NCBI GenBank assembly: GCA_017640505.1
Contig: JAEPQO010000001.1
Coordinates: 388,625 to 452,624 of the forward strand
Source of the DNA: Rhodospirillales bacterium
GTDB lineage: Bacteria > Pseudomonadota > Alphaproteobacteria > Rhodospirillales > Casp-alpha2
Direction of reading: 5' to 3'
DNA: 64,000 nt
Of the stretch, positions 27,053-35,432 are shown one piece after another. Under the pieces are notes generated by a model that saw only the letters and a list, made by a program, of their open reading frames with translations, did no database searches and had not been told where the DNA came from. The first letter of the stretch is position 1. Each line of letters begins with the position of its first letter. The translations under genes were made by a program, and so were the position numbers.

Positions 27053-28279
27053 TCAAACGGTCGGCGAGGGCGGCTCGGCGGCCTTGGGCAAAAGAATGAA
27101 ATACCCGCCGCGCTGCTTCATCAGGCCGGCACGGCGGGCCGCGGTTTCACCGAAGCCCCAGAACACATCACCGCGGACGACGCCCTTGATGGCACTGCCC
27201 GTATCCTGGGTAACCAGCAACCGGCGCAAGGGGGCATCCTCGCTCAACGGGTCGGTCGTATCGAGCCAGATCGGCGCACCAAGCGGCAGGAACTTCCGGT
27301 CAATGGCAAGGCTTCGGCCGGGCGTCAACGGCACGCCCTGTGCGCCGAGCGGGCCTTCACCCTCGATTACGCGGAAAAAGACATACGATTCATTCCGGTT
27401 CATCAACTGCGTGCCGGCCGCCGGGTTTGCACGCAGCCAGTCACGGATCGCCGGCGCCGTCACATCTTCCAGCGCCATCGCGCCCATGGCGACCAGCTCG
27501 CGGCCGATCGACGTATAGCGCCGTCCGTTACGCCCGGCATATCCAATTCGAACGTAGGAGTCGTCCGGCAACCTGACGCGGCCCGACCCTTGAATATGCA
27601 AAAAGAACGCGTCCACCGGGTCGGCTACCCAGATGACTTCGAGCTCGCGGCCACGAAGCACACCGGCATTAATTTCGGCGCGCGAGAAGTATGGGACCAG
27701 CTTGTTGTCGACGAGACGCCCGGCAAGCTGGGTGCCGGCAAGCTCGTTCCGGAACTCGCCAAGATCGATAGAGATGATGTCTTCCGGTCGGGAGTAAATC
27801 GGGATTTGGTATTCCGCTTCCGGAGCCCAACGGCCCGCAAGCTCCGGTTCGTAATAACCGGTGAAAAGCCCCTCGCGCTCAATGCGATCGGCAACCGCGT
27901 AAACGGTGAAACGGCTTTCAAAGAAGTATTTGGCTTCGATCTGGTTGCCGGGGCGGATCAGACGGGCATCCTTACAGATTGCGATCCAGTCGGCATACGT
28001 CCCCATACGCGGGTCAGAACCGACCGCCTTGCCGGGATCCTTCTTTTCAATGGCATCGCAGGAACGGACAAAAGCGGGGAGGGCGTCGGCGAAATTTTCC
28101 CCATTCCAGCCCTCCAGCTCCGTCACCTCGACCTTGCCAAGCGCGAGCTGTTCCGTTTCCTGGTCCGGCGTCGGCACCGCCGGCGTGAGATCTATTCCGG
28201 CACATCCGGCCAAGAAAACAGCCGCCGCGAGCGAACCCGCTGTCAGGAACGAGCTTGTGCGCGGCCCCCGACTGAACAC
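27053..28279 (-). CDS. mltA: MltA membrane-bound lytic murein transglycosylase
   Basis: MltA cleaves peptidoglycan glycan strands, forming 1,6-anhydro-muramyl ends. The 408-aa lipoprotein has a signal peptide with lipobox VFLAGC (Cys26), the MltA core (FTGYYEPELAGRWAPEAEYQ, DAFFLHIQGSGRVRLPDD) and the C-terminal 3D domain with catalytic Asp (VTQDTGSAIKGVVRGDVFWG). The start is GTG at 28279, one base after the Tim44-like gene's stop, so translation is probably coupled. Confidence 0.95.
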   Translation of the reverse strand: MFSRGPRTSSFLTAGSLAAAVFLAGCAGIDLTPAVPTPDQETEQLALGKVEVTELEGWNGENFADALPAFVRSCDAIEKKDPGKAVGSDPRMGTYADWIAICKDARLIRPGNQIEAKYFFESRFTVYAVADRIEREGLFTGYYEPELAGRWAPEAEYQIPIYSRPEDIISIDLGEFRNELAGTQLAGRLVDNKLVPYFSRAEINAGVLRGRELEVIWVADPVDAFFLHIQGSGRVRLPDDSYVRIGYAGRNGRRYTSIGRELVAMGAMALEDVTAPAIRDWLRANPAAGTQLMNRNESYVFFRVIEGEGPLGAQGVPLTPGRSLAIDRKFLPLGAPIWLDTTDPLSEDAPLRRLLVTQDTGSAIKGVVRGDVFWGFGETAARRAGLMKQRGGYFILLPKAAEPPSPTV

Positions 28280-28280
28280 G

Positions 28281-28970
28281 TCAGTTGTTGCTCTCGGTGC
28301 CGATCAGCGTCCAGTTCGGATCCGACGACCGGGTATCGCGCGAGAATGTCCAGAAATCGGTCACGTCGATGACCTCGTTCGGGTTGCCGTCAATGATATT
28401 GCCTTCGGCATCCCGGAGGGCACTGATCTGTTCGGAGACGAACTTCACCGTGACGATACTGTGATGCCCATCCATCACTGCCTCGACAATCTTGGCGGAC
28501 CGAATGCCGACCAGCGTATCTTCCAGAACTTCGCCGGCACGCTCGCGTTCGGTAATAGCCTCGTCGAAGTTCTTGTAAACATCGGGACTCAATAGGCCCT
28601 TGAGCGTTTTCCGGTCACCCGACGCAAATGCATTCAGGATCATCTCGAACGCCATCTTGCCGCCTTCGACAAATTCATCGGGCCCGAAGCTGGGATCGGC
28701 GACGCGGATCTGCGTCAGCCCGGCTGCCACCGGATCGTCGGCATCGATATCGAGCGACGGCGCATCGGCAGGGCCATCCGTGCGATCCGGCAGGTGCACG
28801 ATATTGTCGTCACCGGCTTCCTTCTCGACCTGCTCGCGCTCGCGGAACCGGTCATGGTACCCGCCTTCGTGACCGTCGCGACGGCCCAGAACCCGGCGAA
28901 GCCGGAGAATGAGGAAACCGGCGATCATCGCCAGAATGATGATGTCGAAGAACTGAAATTCGCCGCCCAT
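28281..28970 (-). CDS. Tim44-like domain protein
   Basis: This is a 229-aa inner-membrane protein. One N-terminal helix (FFDIIILAMIAGFLILRLRRV) precedes a polar linker and a C-terminal Tim44/TimA domain (FEMILNAFASGDRKTLKGLL, FDEAITERERAGEVLEDTLV, DFWTFSRDTRSSDPNWTLIG). In mitochondria Tim44 tethers Hsp70 to the import channel; bacterial homologues have poorly defined roles in the envelope. ATG 28970 has an AAGGA box. It lies upstream of mltA in the same order as in other alphaproteobacteria. Confidence 0.9.
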   Translation of the reverse strand: MGGEFQFFDIIILAMIAGFLILRLRRVLGRRDGHEGGYHDRFREREQVEKEAGDDNIVHLPDRTDGPADAPSLDIDADDPVAAGLTQIRVADPSFGPDEFVEGGKMAFEMILNAFASGDRKTLKGLLSPDVYKNFDEAITERERAGEVLEDTLVGIRSAKIVEAVMDGHHSIVTVKFVSEQISALRDAEGNIIDGNPNEVIDVTDFWTFSRDTRSSDPNWTLIGTESNN

Positions 28971-29171
28971 GATATCCTTGACCCTCAGGGCCTTGCCTGT
29001 TGTCGTATGCGGAGACGCGCAAACGTTATGCCGCCCCATCCGAAAGCGGTTCCCGACAAGGTATCGGCTCCGGGCCGCCGCGTCCAGATTGTCGGCAATT
29101 GCCACGCTTTAGGTTGCGCTTGCCGTCACAGACCTTAAATAAGCCGACCAGCCGTTCGGAACAAGGCAACC

Positions 29172-29711
29172 ATGGCATTCATTCTGTTAATCGCTTTTAT
29201 CACGGTCCCGATCATCGAAATCGCCGTGTTTATTCAGGTCGGCGAGCAAATCGGGCTGTGGTCCACAATCGGCATCGTCATTCTCACCGCTGTCATCGGT
29301 ACGGCCATGCTACGCCAGCAGGGACTCTCGGTCCTGTTTAGAATACAGGAGAACCTGCAGGCGAACAGAATGCCGGTACAAGAGCTTTTTGACGGCGTCT
29401 GCCTCGTGATTGCCGGGGCTTTGCTGCTAACGCCGGGATTCGTCACCGATTCAATCGGTTTTCTGTTGTTCATCCCGCCGTTCCGGCACTGGCTTGCCAC
29501 CGAAATCGGCCGGCGCGTGATTGCACGGGCCGATGTTCGCTACACAAGCCACACGTATTCCAATGATGGCGGACATCCCGGCGCAGGCCGGAAAACCGGC
29601 GGTCCGGTGATCGACGGCGAATATCAGGACGTGACGGATACGGACCCTGATGACGTCCCGCCGGAACACCGTATCGGCGATGACGGCCCCCGGCACGGCA
29701 ATTCCGGGTAA
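29172..29711 (+). CDS. fxsA: FxsA-family membrane protein
   Basis: This 179-aa membrane protein begins MAFILLIAFITVPIIEIAVF and has helices at ~1-20, ~26-45 (STIGIVILTAVIGTAML) and ~70-100 (GVCLVIAGALLLTPGFVTDS, LLFIPPFRHWL), followed by a polar tail. FxsA in E. coli suppresses F-plasmid exclusion of phage T7; its normal function is unknown. It is divergent from the Tim44-like gene across a 201-bp region. Confidence 0.92.
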   Translation: MAFILLIAFITVPIIEIAVFIQVGEQIGLWSTIGIVILTAVIGTAMLRQQGLSVLFRIQENLQANRMPVQELFDGVCLVIAGALLLTPGFVTDSIGFLLFIPPFRHWLATEIGRRVIARADVRYTSHTYSNDGGHPGAGRKTGGPVIDGEYQDVTDTDPDDVPPEHRIGDDGPRHGNSG

Positions 29712-29794
29712 CCGCGGCTTTCGTTCTCGCTGGGTTATTGTCGTGCTGGAAAAGACATGGTACCAGAAGCGCGCAATCGCTTGAGGAGAGCCAG

Positions 29795-30295
29795 ATGGCC
29801 GATCAGATCCAGCCGGAAACGCCCGGCGCCGACACCCCGCAACAGGCACCCCTGACCATTCAGGGTCAATATGTCAAAGACCTGTCCTTCGAGGTCCCTA
29901 ACGCGCCCGCCGTGTTCGGCCAGATGCAATCCGCACAGCCTGATATCAATATCGATATTGGGGTAAACGCGACGAAGCTCTCCGAAACCCAGTACGAAGT
30001 CACCGTTACGTTCAATGCCTCATGCGATGTCGGCGGCACGAAGGGTTTCATCCTCGAGCTGGTCTATGCCGGTGCTTTCCAGGTGAATGTGCCCGATGAA
30101 CATCGGCAGGCGGTTTTGATGATCGAGTGCCCGCGGCTGCTTTTCCCGTTCGCCCGAAACATTATCGCCGACGTCACCCGTGACGGGGGTTTCCCGCCGG
30201 TGATGCTCGGTATCGTCGACTTCGTTGCGATGTATCAGGCGCGCATCGCCGAACAGCAACCGGCCGCCGGGGCCGCCGAAGGCGACGCCGAATAA
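29795..30295 (+). CDS. secB: SecB export chaperone
   Basis: SecB holds presecretory proteins unfolded and delivers them to SecA. The 166-aa protein has the SecB core: TIQGQYVKDLSFEVPNAP, ECPRLLFPFARNIIADVTRD and GGFPPVMLGIVDFVAMYQ. ATG 29795 is preceded by GAGGAGAG, so a longer frame from 29738 is rejected. It is 83 bp after fxsA and faces dnaQ. Confidence 0.97.
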   Translation: MADQIQPETPGADTPQQAPLTIQGQYVKDLSFEVPNAPAVFGQMQSAQPDINIDIGVNATKLSETQYEVTVTFNASCDVGGTKGFILELVYAGAFQVNVPDEHRQAVLMIECPRLLFPFARNIIADVTRDGGFPPVMLGIVDFVAMYQARIAEQQPAAGAAEGDAE

Positions 30296-30312
30296 GCCTC
30301 CGGTGAACCCGG

Positions 30313-31011
30313 TTACGAACGTAGCCAGATCGGGTCTTTGATCTTTTCCAGGAACTTGGCATGCCGCGCCAGTTCATCTTCGCTGGCGCCGTGCGCGCGC
30401 GCCTCGCGGCGCCCTGAACCCGAAGCCTCGCTCATCGGCCCGGTCTCGTCGCCGATGGCCTTCGCCGCCGCGGTTTCTGCCGCGAGGTCCATACCATGCT
30501 GCCGCCCGCCCAGAAGCTCGAGATAAACGGCCGCCAACAGCTGCGCATCGAGCAACGCGCCGTGCAGCGACCGCTCGCTCAGGTCGATCCCGAAGCGCCG
30601 GCATAATGCGTCCAGCGAGGCCTGCGCACCGGGGAACTTGCGCCTTGCCATCGAGACCGTGTCGACCGCGCGCCGTTTGTCGATGGTCGCCCAGCCCGCG
30701 CGCGAGAACTCGGCATTGATAAACCCCATATCGAACGCAGCGTTGTGGATCACCAACGGCGCATCACCGAGGAACTCAAAAAAGTCAGATGCGATATCGG
30801 CAAAAACCGGATGTCCACTCAGGAAATCCTCGCTCAGGCCATGCACGCGTTCCGCTTCCACCGGCATGTCGCGTTCCGGGTTGATGTACTGATGATAGAC
30901 TTCACCGGTCGGGACGTGGTTGAGCAGCTCGACACAACCGATTTCGACGATCCGGTGCCCCGCCGCCGGATCGAGGCCGGTCGTTTCCGTATCGAGTACG
31001 ATTTCCCGCAT
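30313..31011 (-). CDS. dnaQ: DNA polymerase III epsilon (proofreading) subunit
   Basis: DnaQ is the 3'-5' proofreading exonuclease of the replicative polymerase. The 232-aa protein has Exo I DTETTGLDP (Asp7, Glu9), VEIGCVELLNH, HGLSEDFLSGHPVF, Exo II IHNAAFDMGFIN and Exo III LHGALLDAQLLAAVYLEL with its His and Asp. The C-terminal ~45 residues are polar, consistent with an alpha-subunit-binding tail. It sits 17 bp downstream of coaE in the conserved origin-left block. Confidence 0.97.
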   Translation of the reverse strand: MREIVLDTETTGLDPAAGHRIVEIGCVELLNHVPTGEVYHQYINPERDMPVEAERVHGLSEDFLSGHPVFADIASDFFEFLGDAPLVIHNAAFDMGFINAEFSRAGWATIDKRRAVDTVSMARRKFPGAQASLDALCRRFGIDLSERSLHGALLDAQLLAAVYLELLGGRQHGMDLAAETAAAKAIGDETGPMSEASGSGRREARAHGASEDELARHAKFLEKIKDPIWLRS

Positions 31012-31028
31012 TGTATCCGCCCCCGGTT

Positions 31029-31643
31029 TCAGAACGGGGGCCAGTGGGTCCCCCGCGTCGATTTCGCAATTGTCGCAATTTCGCGGATCATCGGCAAGCT
31101 GTGAGACCGCCCAAGTCCGGTAAAAATCACAAAATCTGCTGCTCGTCTCTTTAATTCATCCGATATCTGGTGTTTTAGGATGCCGGCGAACTTTTCCGCG
31201 GTCATCCCCGGCCGGGCCATCACGCGCTGGCGTTGAACACGATACGGGGCACTGACGACACAGACCGCATCACAGCGCGTCTCGCCCCCGGTTTCGAACA
31301 AGAGCGGGATGTCGAGGACGACGGCCGGGGTTTTCAGGCGCGCATGCAAACCCAGAAACGCATGCTCCCGTTCCCGCACCATGGGATGCAGTATGGCCTC
31401 CAGCCGTTTGAGCGCGTCATCGTCGCCGAACACGCGACGCCCGAGTTCGCCTCTGTCGACGGCACCGTTCTTGACGACGCCCGGGAACCGATCCGCAATC
31501 CGCGCGACGGCCGCACCGCCTTTATCCATCAACGCGTGAACGGCGGCATCCGAATCATGAACCGCTAAACCCTCGCGACGGAACGCCCGGGCCGCGACCG
31601 TCTTTCCCATGCCGATCGACCCCGTGAGTCCAAGAATGAACAT
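31029..31643 (-). CDS. coaE: Dephospho-CoA kinase
   Basis: CoaE phosphorylates dephospho-CoA, the last step of coenzyme A synthesis. The 204-aa enzyme starts MFILGLTGSIGMGKTVAARA with its P-loop at residues 5-15, then DSDAAVHALMDKGG, HPMVRERE and VVLDIPLLFETG. ATG 31643 overlaps the aroE stop by one base (TGATG). The frame's longer extension upstream lies inside aroE and is not homologous. Confidence 0.96.
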   Translation of the reverse strand: MFILGLTGSIGMGKTVAARAFRREGLAVHDSDAAVHALMDKGGAAVARIADRFPGVVKNGAVDRGELGRRVFGDDDALKRLEAILHPMVREREHAFLGLHARLKTPAVVLDIPLLFETGGETRCDAVCVVSAPYRVQRQRVMARPGMTAEKFAGILKHQISDELKRRAADFVIFTGLGRSHSLPMIREIATIAKSTRGTHWPPF

Positions 31644-32497
31644 CAGCTGGAGCCGGTGCCGGACAACACGTGCGCCCTGAGCGCGGCGTCCACGTCGGGC
31701 CGAACGCCGAACCATGCTTCGAAACCGGGCCGGGCCTGGTGCAGCAACATGCCTAATCCGTCGACCGCCGTCAGACCGCGTGCCGTGGCATCGGCAAGCA
31801 GATGGGTCTCCAGCGGTGCGTAAACGATATCGTTGACGACTGCGGCAACGGAGAGGCCGCTCAAATCCACATCCAGCGGCGGCTTTCCGGTCATGCCGAG
31901 CGTTGTGGTATTCACCAGGAGACCCGCACCGTTCATCGCCGCATTGCGTTCGTCCCAGTCCGCCACCGTCAGACCGTGCCCAAAATGCGCAAGAAGTTCA
32001 TCGGCACGTGCCTTCGTCCGGTTGGCGAGCCGAATTTCCGGCACGCCGGCATCTAAAAGAGCAGCAATCACGGCACGAGCTGCACCGCCGGCACCGAGAA
32101 CGACCGCCGCGGCATCGCTGGGCCGCCAACCGGGGGCGCCGGCACGAATGTTCTCAATGAAGCCGAATGCATCTGTGTTGTCACCGTAGAGTTCACCGTC
32201 CTCGTCGCAAACGATGGTGTTCACCGCACCAATAGCCTTGGCGGTGTCACTCAAAGTATCGACCGTCTTAAATGCGGCTTCCTTGTGCGGAACCGTGACA
32301 TTGGCACCGACGAACCCAAGTTTCGGCAGGGCACGGATCGCATCCTCGATGTTCGGTGGCGCAACAGGCAGCGGCAGGTAGACACCGTCGATGCCGTATT
32401 TATCCAGCCAGAACCCATGCAGCCTGGGCGACAGCGAATGCTCTACCGGCCACCCAATCACGCCGGCTTTGATGGTTTTCGCGGTAACTGACGGCAT
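31643..32497 (-). CDS. aroE: Shikimate dehydrogenase
   Basis: AroE reduces 3-dehydroshikimate with NADPH. The 284-aa enzyme has VIGWPVEHSLSPRLHGFWLD (substrate site), GANVTVPHKEAAF with the catalytic Lys, VVLGAGGAARAVIAALL (NADP-binding loop) and NRTKARADELLAHFG with the NADP-selective Arg. ATG 32497 has a GGAGTG box. It lies between maf and coaE, 11 bp after the maf stop. Confidence 0.97.
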   Translation of the reverse strand: MPSVTAKTIKAGVIGWPVEHSLSPRLHGFWLDKYGIDGVYLPLPVAPPNIEDAIRALPKLGFVGANVTVPHKEAAFKTVDTLSDTAKAIGAVNTIVCDEDGELYGDNTDAFGFIENIRAGAPGWRPSDAAAVVLGAGGAARAVIAALLDAGVPEIRLANRTKARADELLAHFGHGLTVADWDERNAAMNGAGLLVNTTTLGMTGKPPLDVDLSGLSVAAVVNDIVYAPLETHLLADATARGLTAVDGLGMLLHQARPGFEAWFGVRPDVDAALRAHVLSGTGSS

Positions 32498-32508
32498 GAC
32501 GCACTCCT

Positions 32509-33114
32509 CTACGCCGGGAGAATGCCCCGTTTCCGGAGTTCTTCCAATAGGGGAAGCAAGGGCAGGCCCAGCACGGTGAAATAATCACCGTCGATCCGTT
32601 CGAACAACTGCGCGCCGGTACTTTCCAGAAGATACGCCCCGACCGACGACAGAACCCGCTCGCCCTCATTTTCAAGATACGTGTCGATGAACCGGTCACT
32701 GAGGTCACGAACATGCATCTGTGCCGTTGCGACGTGCGACCATACCGTCTCGTTCGCCTGAACAAGACAGACGGCAGAGATCAGTTGATGGGTCCGCCCG
32801 CTGAACTTCTTCAGATGCCCGCGCGCGGCCGTCAGGTTTTCCGGCTTATCGAACAGTTCACCATCCAGCGAAAGCAGTTGATCACATCCAACGACAAGAT
32901 CATCAGGGGATCCCTGGTTGGACACGGTCTTCGCTTTGCTGACAGCCAGTTCCAGCGCCAGGTCCCCAGCCGCCCATCCGGGCCCACGAGGTTTCGCCTT
33001 AATGCGGTCTTCGTCGATGCGTGCATCGCGCCAACTAAACGGAATACCGGCATTTGTCAAAACCGCCCGCCGCGCCGGACTTTTCGAAGCAAGAACAACG
33101 CGGCCAGCCGTCAC
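32509..33114 (-). CDS. maf: Maf-family nucleotide pyrophosphatase
   Basis: Maf proteins hydrolyse nucleoside triphosphates such as dTTP, UTP or modified nucleotides, and were originally linked to septum inhibition. The 201-aa protein starts TAGRVVLASKSPARRAVLTN and has VVGCDQLLSLDGELFDKPEN and the C-terminal ERIDGDYFTVLGLPLLPLL, all typical. The start is GTG at 33114, overlapping the ppsR stop by 4 bp (GTGA). Its exact substrate subclass is not determined. Confidence 0.93.
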   Translation of the reverse strand: MTAGRVVLASKSPARRAVLTNAGIPFSWRDARIDEDRIKAKPRGPGWAAGDLALELAVSKAKTVSNQGSPDDLVVGCDQLLSLDGELFDKPENLTAARGHLKKFSGRTHQLISAVCLVQANETVWSHVATAQMHVRDLSDRFIDTYLENEGERVLSSVGAYLLESTGAQLFERIDGDYFTVLGLPLLPLLEELRKRGILPA

Positions 33115-33935
33115 GGTGTATCCTCGTCCCCGCGCAGGCGCGCGAGATACTGAAGGATCGTTGCCGCCGTTTCCTCGATGGACCGGCGCGATACATTGAT
33201 GACGGGCCAGTCATACTGTGTGAACAACCGTCGAGCGCTGTTCACTTCTTCTTTCACGGCTTCTTCGTCAACATAATCCGTATCCGGGTCCTGATCCAGA
33301 AAACGAAGGCGCTGACGGCGGATTTCAATCAAACGCTTAGGATCATTGGTCAGACCGACTACCGCCGGACCTTCGTCGAGAAACAATTCTTCCGGCAGCG
33401 GACAACCCGGCACGAAGGGGATATTTGCGGCCTTGATGCCGCGGTTCGCCAGGTAGATGCATGTTGGCGTTTTCGAGGTTCTGGAGACACCGACCAGCAC
33501 GACATCCGCATTGCGTAATTCATGCGTCATTTGCCCGTCGTCGTGGCTGAGTGCGAACTGCATGGCTTCGATCCGGTTGAAATAGTCCTGATCCATGGCG
33601 TGCTGACCGCCCGGCCGTGGATGACTTTCCGCATTCAGATAGGCACCAAGCGCGGCAACAACCGGATCAAGGACCGGAATGCAGGCAATCTGATGCAGCC
33701 GACACCCTTCTTCGAGAGCTGCCCGGTTTTTCTCGTCAACCAGTGTACACATCACAAAACCCGGATTTTCCCGGATCCGTTCCATGACTTCCCGGACTTG
33801 CTCGACAGTGCGGACCATCGGCCATAGGTGTTCGCGTACCCGGATATCATCGAACTGGACAAGACATGCACGTGCCAGCAGGGTGACGGTCTCGCCCGTT
33901 GAATCCGATACGAGATGAAGATGAAGTTCCTGCAT
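33111..33935 (-). CDS. ppsR: Pyruvate,water (phosphate) dikinase regulatory protein
   Basis: This bifunctional kinase/pyrophosphorylase phosphorylates a Thr of PEP synthase or pyruvate phosphate dikinase with ADP and reverses it with phosphate. The 274-aa protein starts MQELHLHLVSDSTGETVTLL and has the P-loop GVSRTSKTPTCIYLANRG near 148-165, VPGCPLPEELF and RRSIEETAATILQYL. ATG 33935 follows an AAGGA box. Homologues (RP001 in Rickettsia, CC_0001 in Caulobacter, as I recall) are the first gene left of oriC, supporting the origin call. Confidence 0.95.
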   Translation of the reverse strand: MQELHLHLVSDSTGETVTLLARACLVQFDDIRVREHLWPMVRTVEQVREVMERIRENPGFVMCTLVDEKNRAALEEGCRLHQIACIPVLDPVVAALGAYLNAESHPRPGGQHAMDQDYFNRIEAMQFALSHDDGQMTHELRNADVVLVGVSRTSKTPTCIYLANRGIKAANIPFVPGCPLPEELFLDEGPAVVGLTNDPKRLIEIRRQRLRFLDQDPDTDYVDEEAVKEEVNSARRLFTQYDWPVINVSRRSIEETAATILQYLARLRGDEDTP

Positions 33936-33986
33936 GGTGTGGTCCTTTCCCCCCGGAAAACCACCTTATAAGGCAGGGGATGAAAT

Positions 33987-33995
33987 TGTGGATAA
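33987..33995 (-). promoter_or_regulatory. DnaA box, exact match
   Basis: TGTGGATAA on the plus strand is TTATCCACA on the minus strand, an exact copy of the consensus high-affinity DnaA box. It lies 52 bp upstream of the ppsR start. Confidence 0.75.
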
Positions 33996-34106
33996 CTTAC
34001 AAAGCACTAAATTCGGTTGTTCATACCCATATCGAAGTTACGGGATACACACCTTGTCCTGCTGTGTAAATCTCCGAAGTGCCGCGTAATACCTTGGGAT
34101 AACATA

Positions 34107-34130
34107 AAAACCGCCAATTCCTGCGGTTTT
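34107..34130. repeat. Stem-loop inside the putative origin
   Basis: AAAACCGC and its reverse complement GCGGTTTT are separated by 8 bp, and TTTTT follows at 34137. It looks like a terminator hairpin but lies between two genes reading away from it. It may insulate the origin or be a structural element of it. Confidence 0.45.
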
Positions 34131-34236
34131 ATAGAGTTTTTAGCTATTGCTCCAAGTGTGTTGTAATCATTGAGATTTTTTCCTATCCAGAAATTTACTT
34201 GCGGCGGCACGGCATAAAACCTAAGCAGGCACGTCG

Positions 34237-34256
34237 TCTGGATAACCTGTGGATGA
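34237..34256 (-). promoter_or_regulatory. Pair of near-consensus DnaA boxes
   Basis: TCTGGATAA (34237-34245) and TGTGGATGA (34248-34256) each differ from TGTGGATAA at one base. They have the same orientation and start 11 bp apart, one helical turn. They sit ~40 bp before the AT-rich tract, where DnaA would need to act to open DNA. Confidence 0.6.
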
Positions 34257-34295
34257 TACATAATCCCCAGTATTCATGGGCCCAACAACATCTAC

Positions 34296-34326
34296 AATTT
34301 TCTTTATATATAGATTCTATATTAAT
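34296..34326. other. AT-rich tract, candidate DNA-unwinding element
   Basis: In these 31 bp only three are G or C, in a genome region that is otherwise strongly GC-rich. The tract lies next to the DnaA-box pair and 38 bp before hemE. Such tracts are where the duplex first melts at bacterial origins. Alternatively it is simply the hemE promoter. Confidence 0.5.
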
Positions 34327-34364
34327 GAGGTTGGAACAACCGGCCGGATGAAAGACCTAATCTA

Positions 34365-35432
34365 ATGACGCTTAGCCCCGAACAGACCCAGGCCGCAAAA
34401 CGCCAGGCAAAACCATTTCTCCGTGTCCTAGATGGGGAGATTGTCTCACCGCCGCCCGTCTGGATGATGCGCCAGGCGGGGCGCTACCTTCCGGAGTACA
34501 GAGAAGTCCGCGCCGGTATCGGTTCGTTTCTGGAATTCTGTTATACGCCGGATGCTGCGGTCGAAGTAACGCTGCAGCCGCTCCGCCGGTTCGGTTTCGA
34601 TGCGTCGATCCTGTTTGCCGATATTCTCGTTATCCCCGATGCACTGGGGCAGAACGTGACGTTCAAGGAAGGTGAGGGACCGGTACTTGAGCCGATCCGT
34701 GATCTGTCTGGTCTCGATAAACTGGACGTTGGCGGTGTGGTCGGCAATTTGGCGCCGATCTTCGAGACGCTGCGCAGGCTTTCCGTTGAGATACCCAAGA
34801 CGACAGGGTTGATCGGCTTCGCGGGTTCGCCGTGGACCGTGGCGGTTTATATGGTCGAGGGCCGGGGCCGTACGGAATGTGAACGGGCGCGCGGCTGGGC
34901 CTACCGGGCGCCGGCAGAGTTCCAGAAATTGATGGATATTCTTGTCGATGCGACGTCTGCGTATCTGATCGAGCAAGTCAAGGCCGGTGCAGAAGCGTTG
35001 CAGTTGTTCGACAGTTGGGCCGGGGTACTTTCCGTTGAACAATTCCGCTCATTGGTGATCGAGCCGACGCGACGGATCGTAGAAAATGTCAGGAAGTCGG
35101 CGCCGGATGTGCCGATTATCGGATTTCCACGGCAGGGCGGTATCATGATCCCTGAATATGTTACTGAAACCGGTGTTGACGGCGTGTCGCTCGATCATTC
35201 CGTGCCGTTCGACTGGGCGATGCGCGAAATCCCGGAAACGTGTGTGCTTCAGGGCAATCTGGATAACAGGCTGCTGGTTGTCGGCGGAGATGCCCTGGAT
35301 CGCGGGGTGGACACCATCCTTGAACAGACCCGCGACCGGCGGTTCATATTTAATCTGGGCCACGGTATCGTGCCGCAAACGCCACCGGAAAATGTCGCGC
35401 GCGTGATCGAACGGATCCGGGGGAGCGGATGA
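34365..35432 (+). CDS. hemE: Uroporphyrinogen decarboxylase
   Basis: HemE decarboxylates uroporphyrinogen III to coproporphyrinogen III. The 355-aa enzyme has both signatures: PPPVWMMRQAGRYLPEYREV near residues 25-45 and GFAGSPWTVAVYMVEGRG near 150, plus GFPRQGG and LGHGIVPQTPPENV. No clear ribosome site precedes ATG 34365. It opens a hemE-hemH-hemJ run, with a 4-bp overlap to hemH, and is the classic right-hand flank of alphaproteobacterial oriC. Confidence 0.97.
   Translation: MTLSPEQTQAAKRQAKPFLRVLDGEIVSPPPVWMMRQAGRYLPEYREVRAGIGSFLEFCYTPDAAVEVTLQPLRRFGFDASILFADILVIPDALGQNVTFKEGEGPVLEPIRDLSGLDKLDVGGVVGNLAPIFETLRRLSVEIPKTTGLIGFAGSPWTVAVYMVEGRGRTECERARGWAYRAPAEFQKLMDILVDATSAYLIEQVKAGAEALQLFDSWAGVLSVEQFRSLVIEPTRRIVENVRKSAPDVPIIGFPRQGGIMIPEYVTETGVDGVSLDHSVPFDWAMREIPETCVLQGNLDNRLLVVGGDALDRGVDTILEQTRDRRFIFNLGHGIVPQTPPENVARVIERIRGSG

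Larger units (their letters stand above)
33936..34364. other. Putative chromosomal replication origin (oriC)
   Basis: A 429-bp gene-free and comparatively AT-rich region separates ppsR (minus) from hemE (plus), the same flanks as oriC in Caulobacter and Rickettsia. It contains one exact DnaA box (33987-33995), two one-mismatch boxes close together (34237-34256), further two-mismatch boxes near 34094, 34183 and 34261, a hairpin (34107-34130) and an AT tract (34296-34326) with a GATTC (GANTC-type) site inside at 34313. The conserved gene blocks on both sides are transcribed away from it. The motifs are seen; origin function is inferred from position and motifs. It must also hold the ppsR and hemE promoters. 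Confidence 0.8.

Noticed and set aside
25706-28372. An 888-codon open frame on the plus strand
   Set aside because: It lies opposite lutB, lutA, mltA and the Tim44-like gene, which all have clear family motifs. Its product is Arg/Gly-rich with no recognisable domain. Long antisense frames are expected at this GC content.
34007-34261. An 84-codon frame inside the putative origin
   Set aside because: It has no ribosome site and no recognisable family, and it crosses DnaA boxes and the hairpin. Most likely chance.
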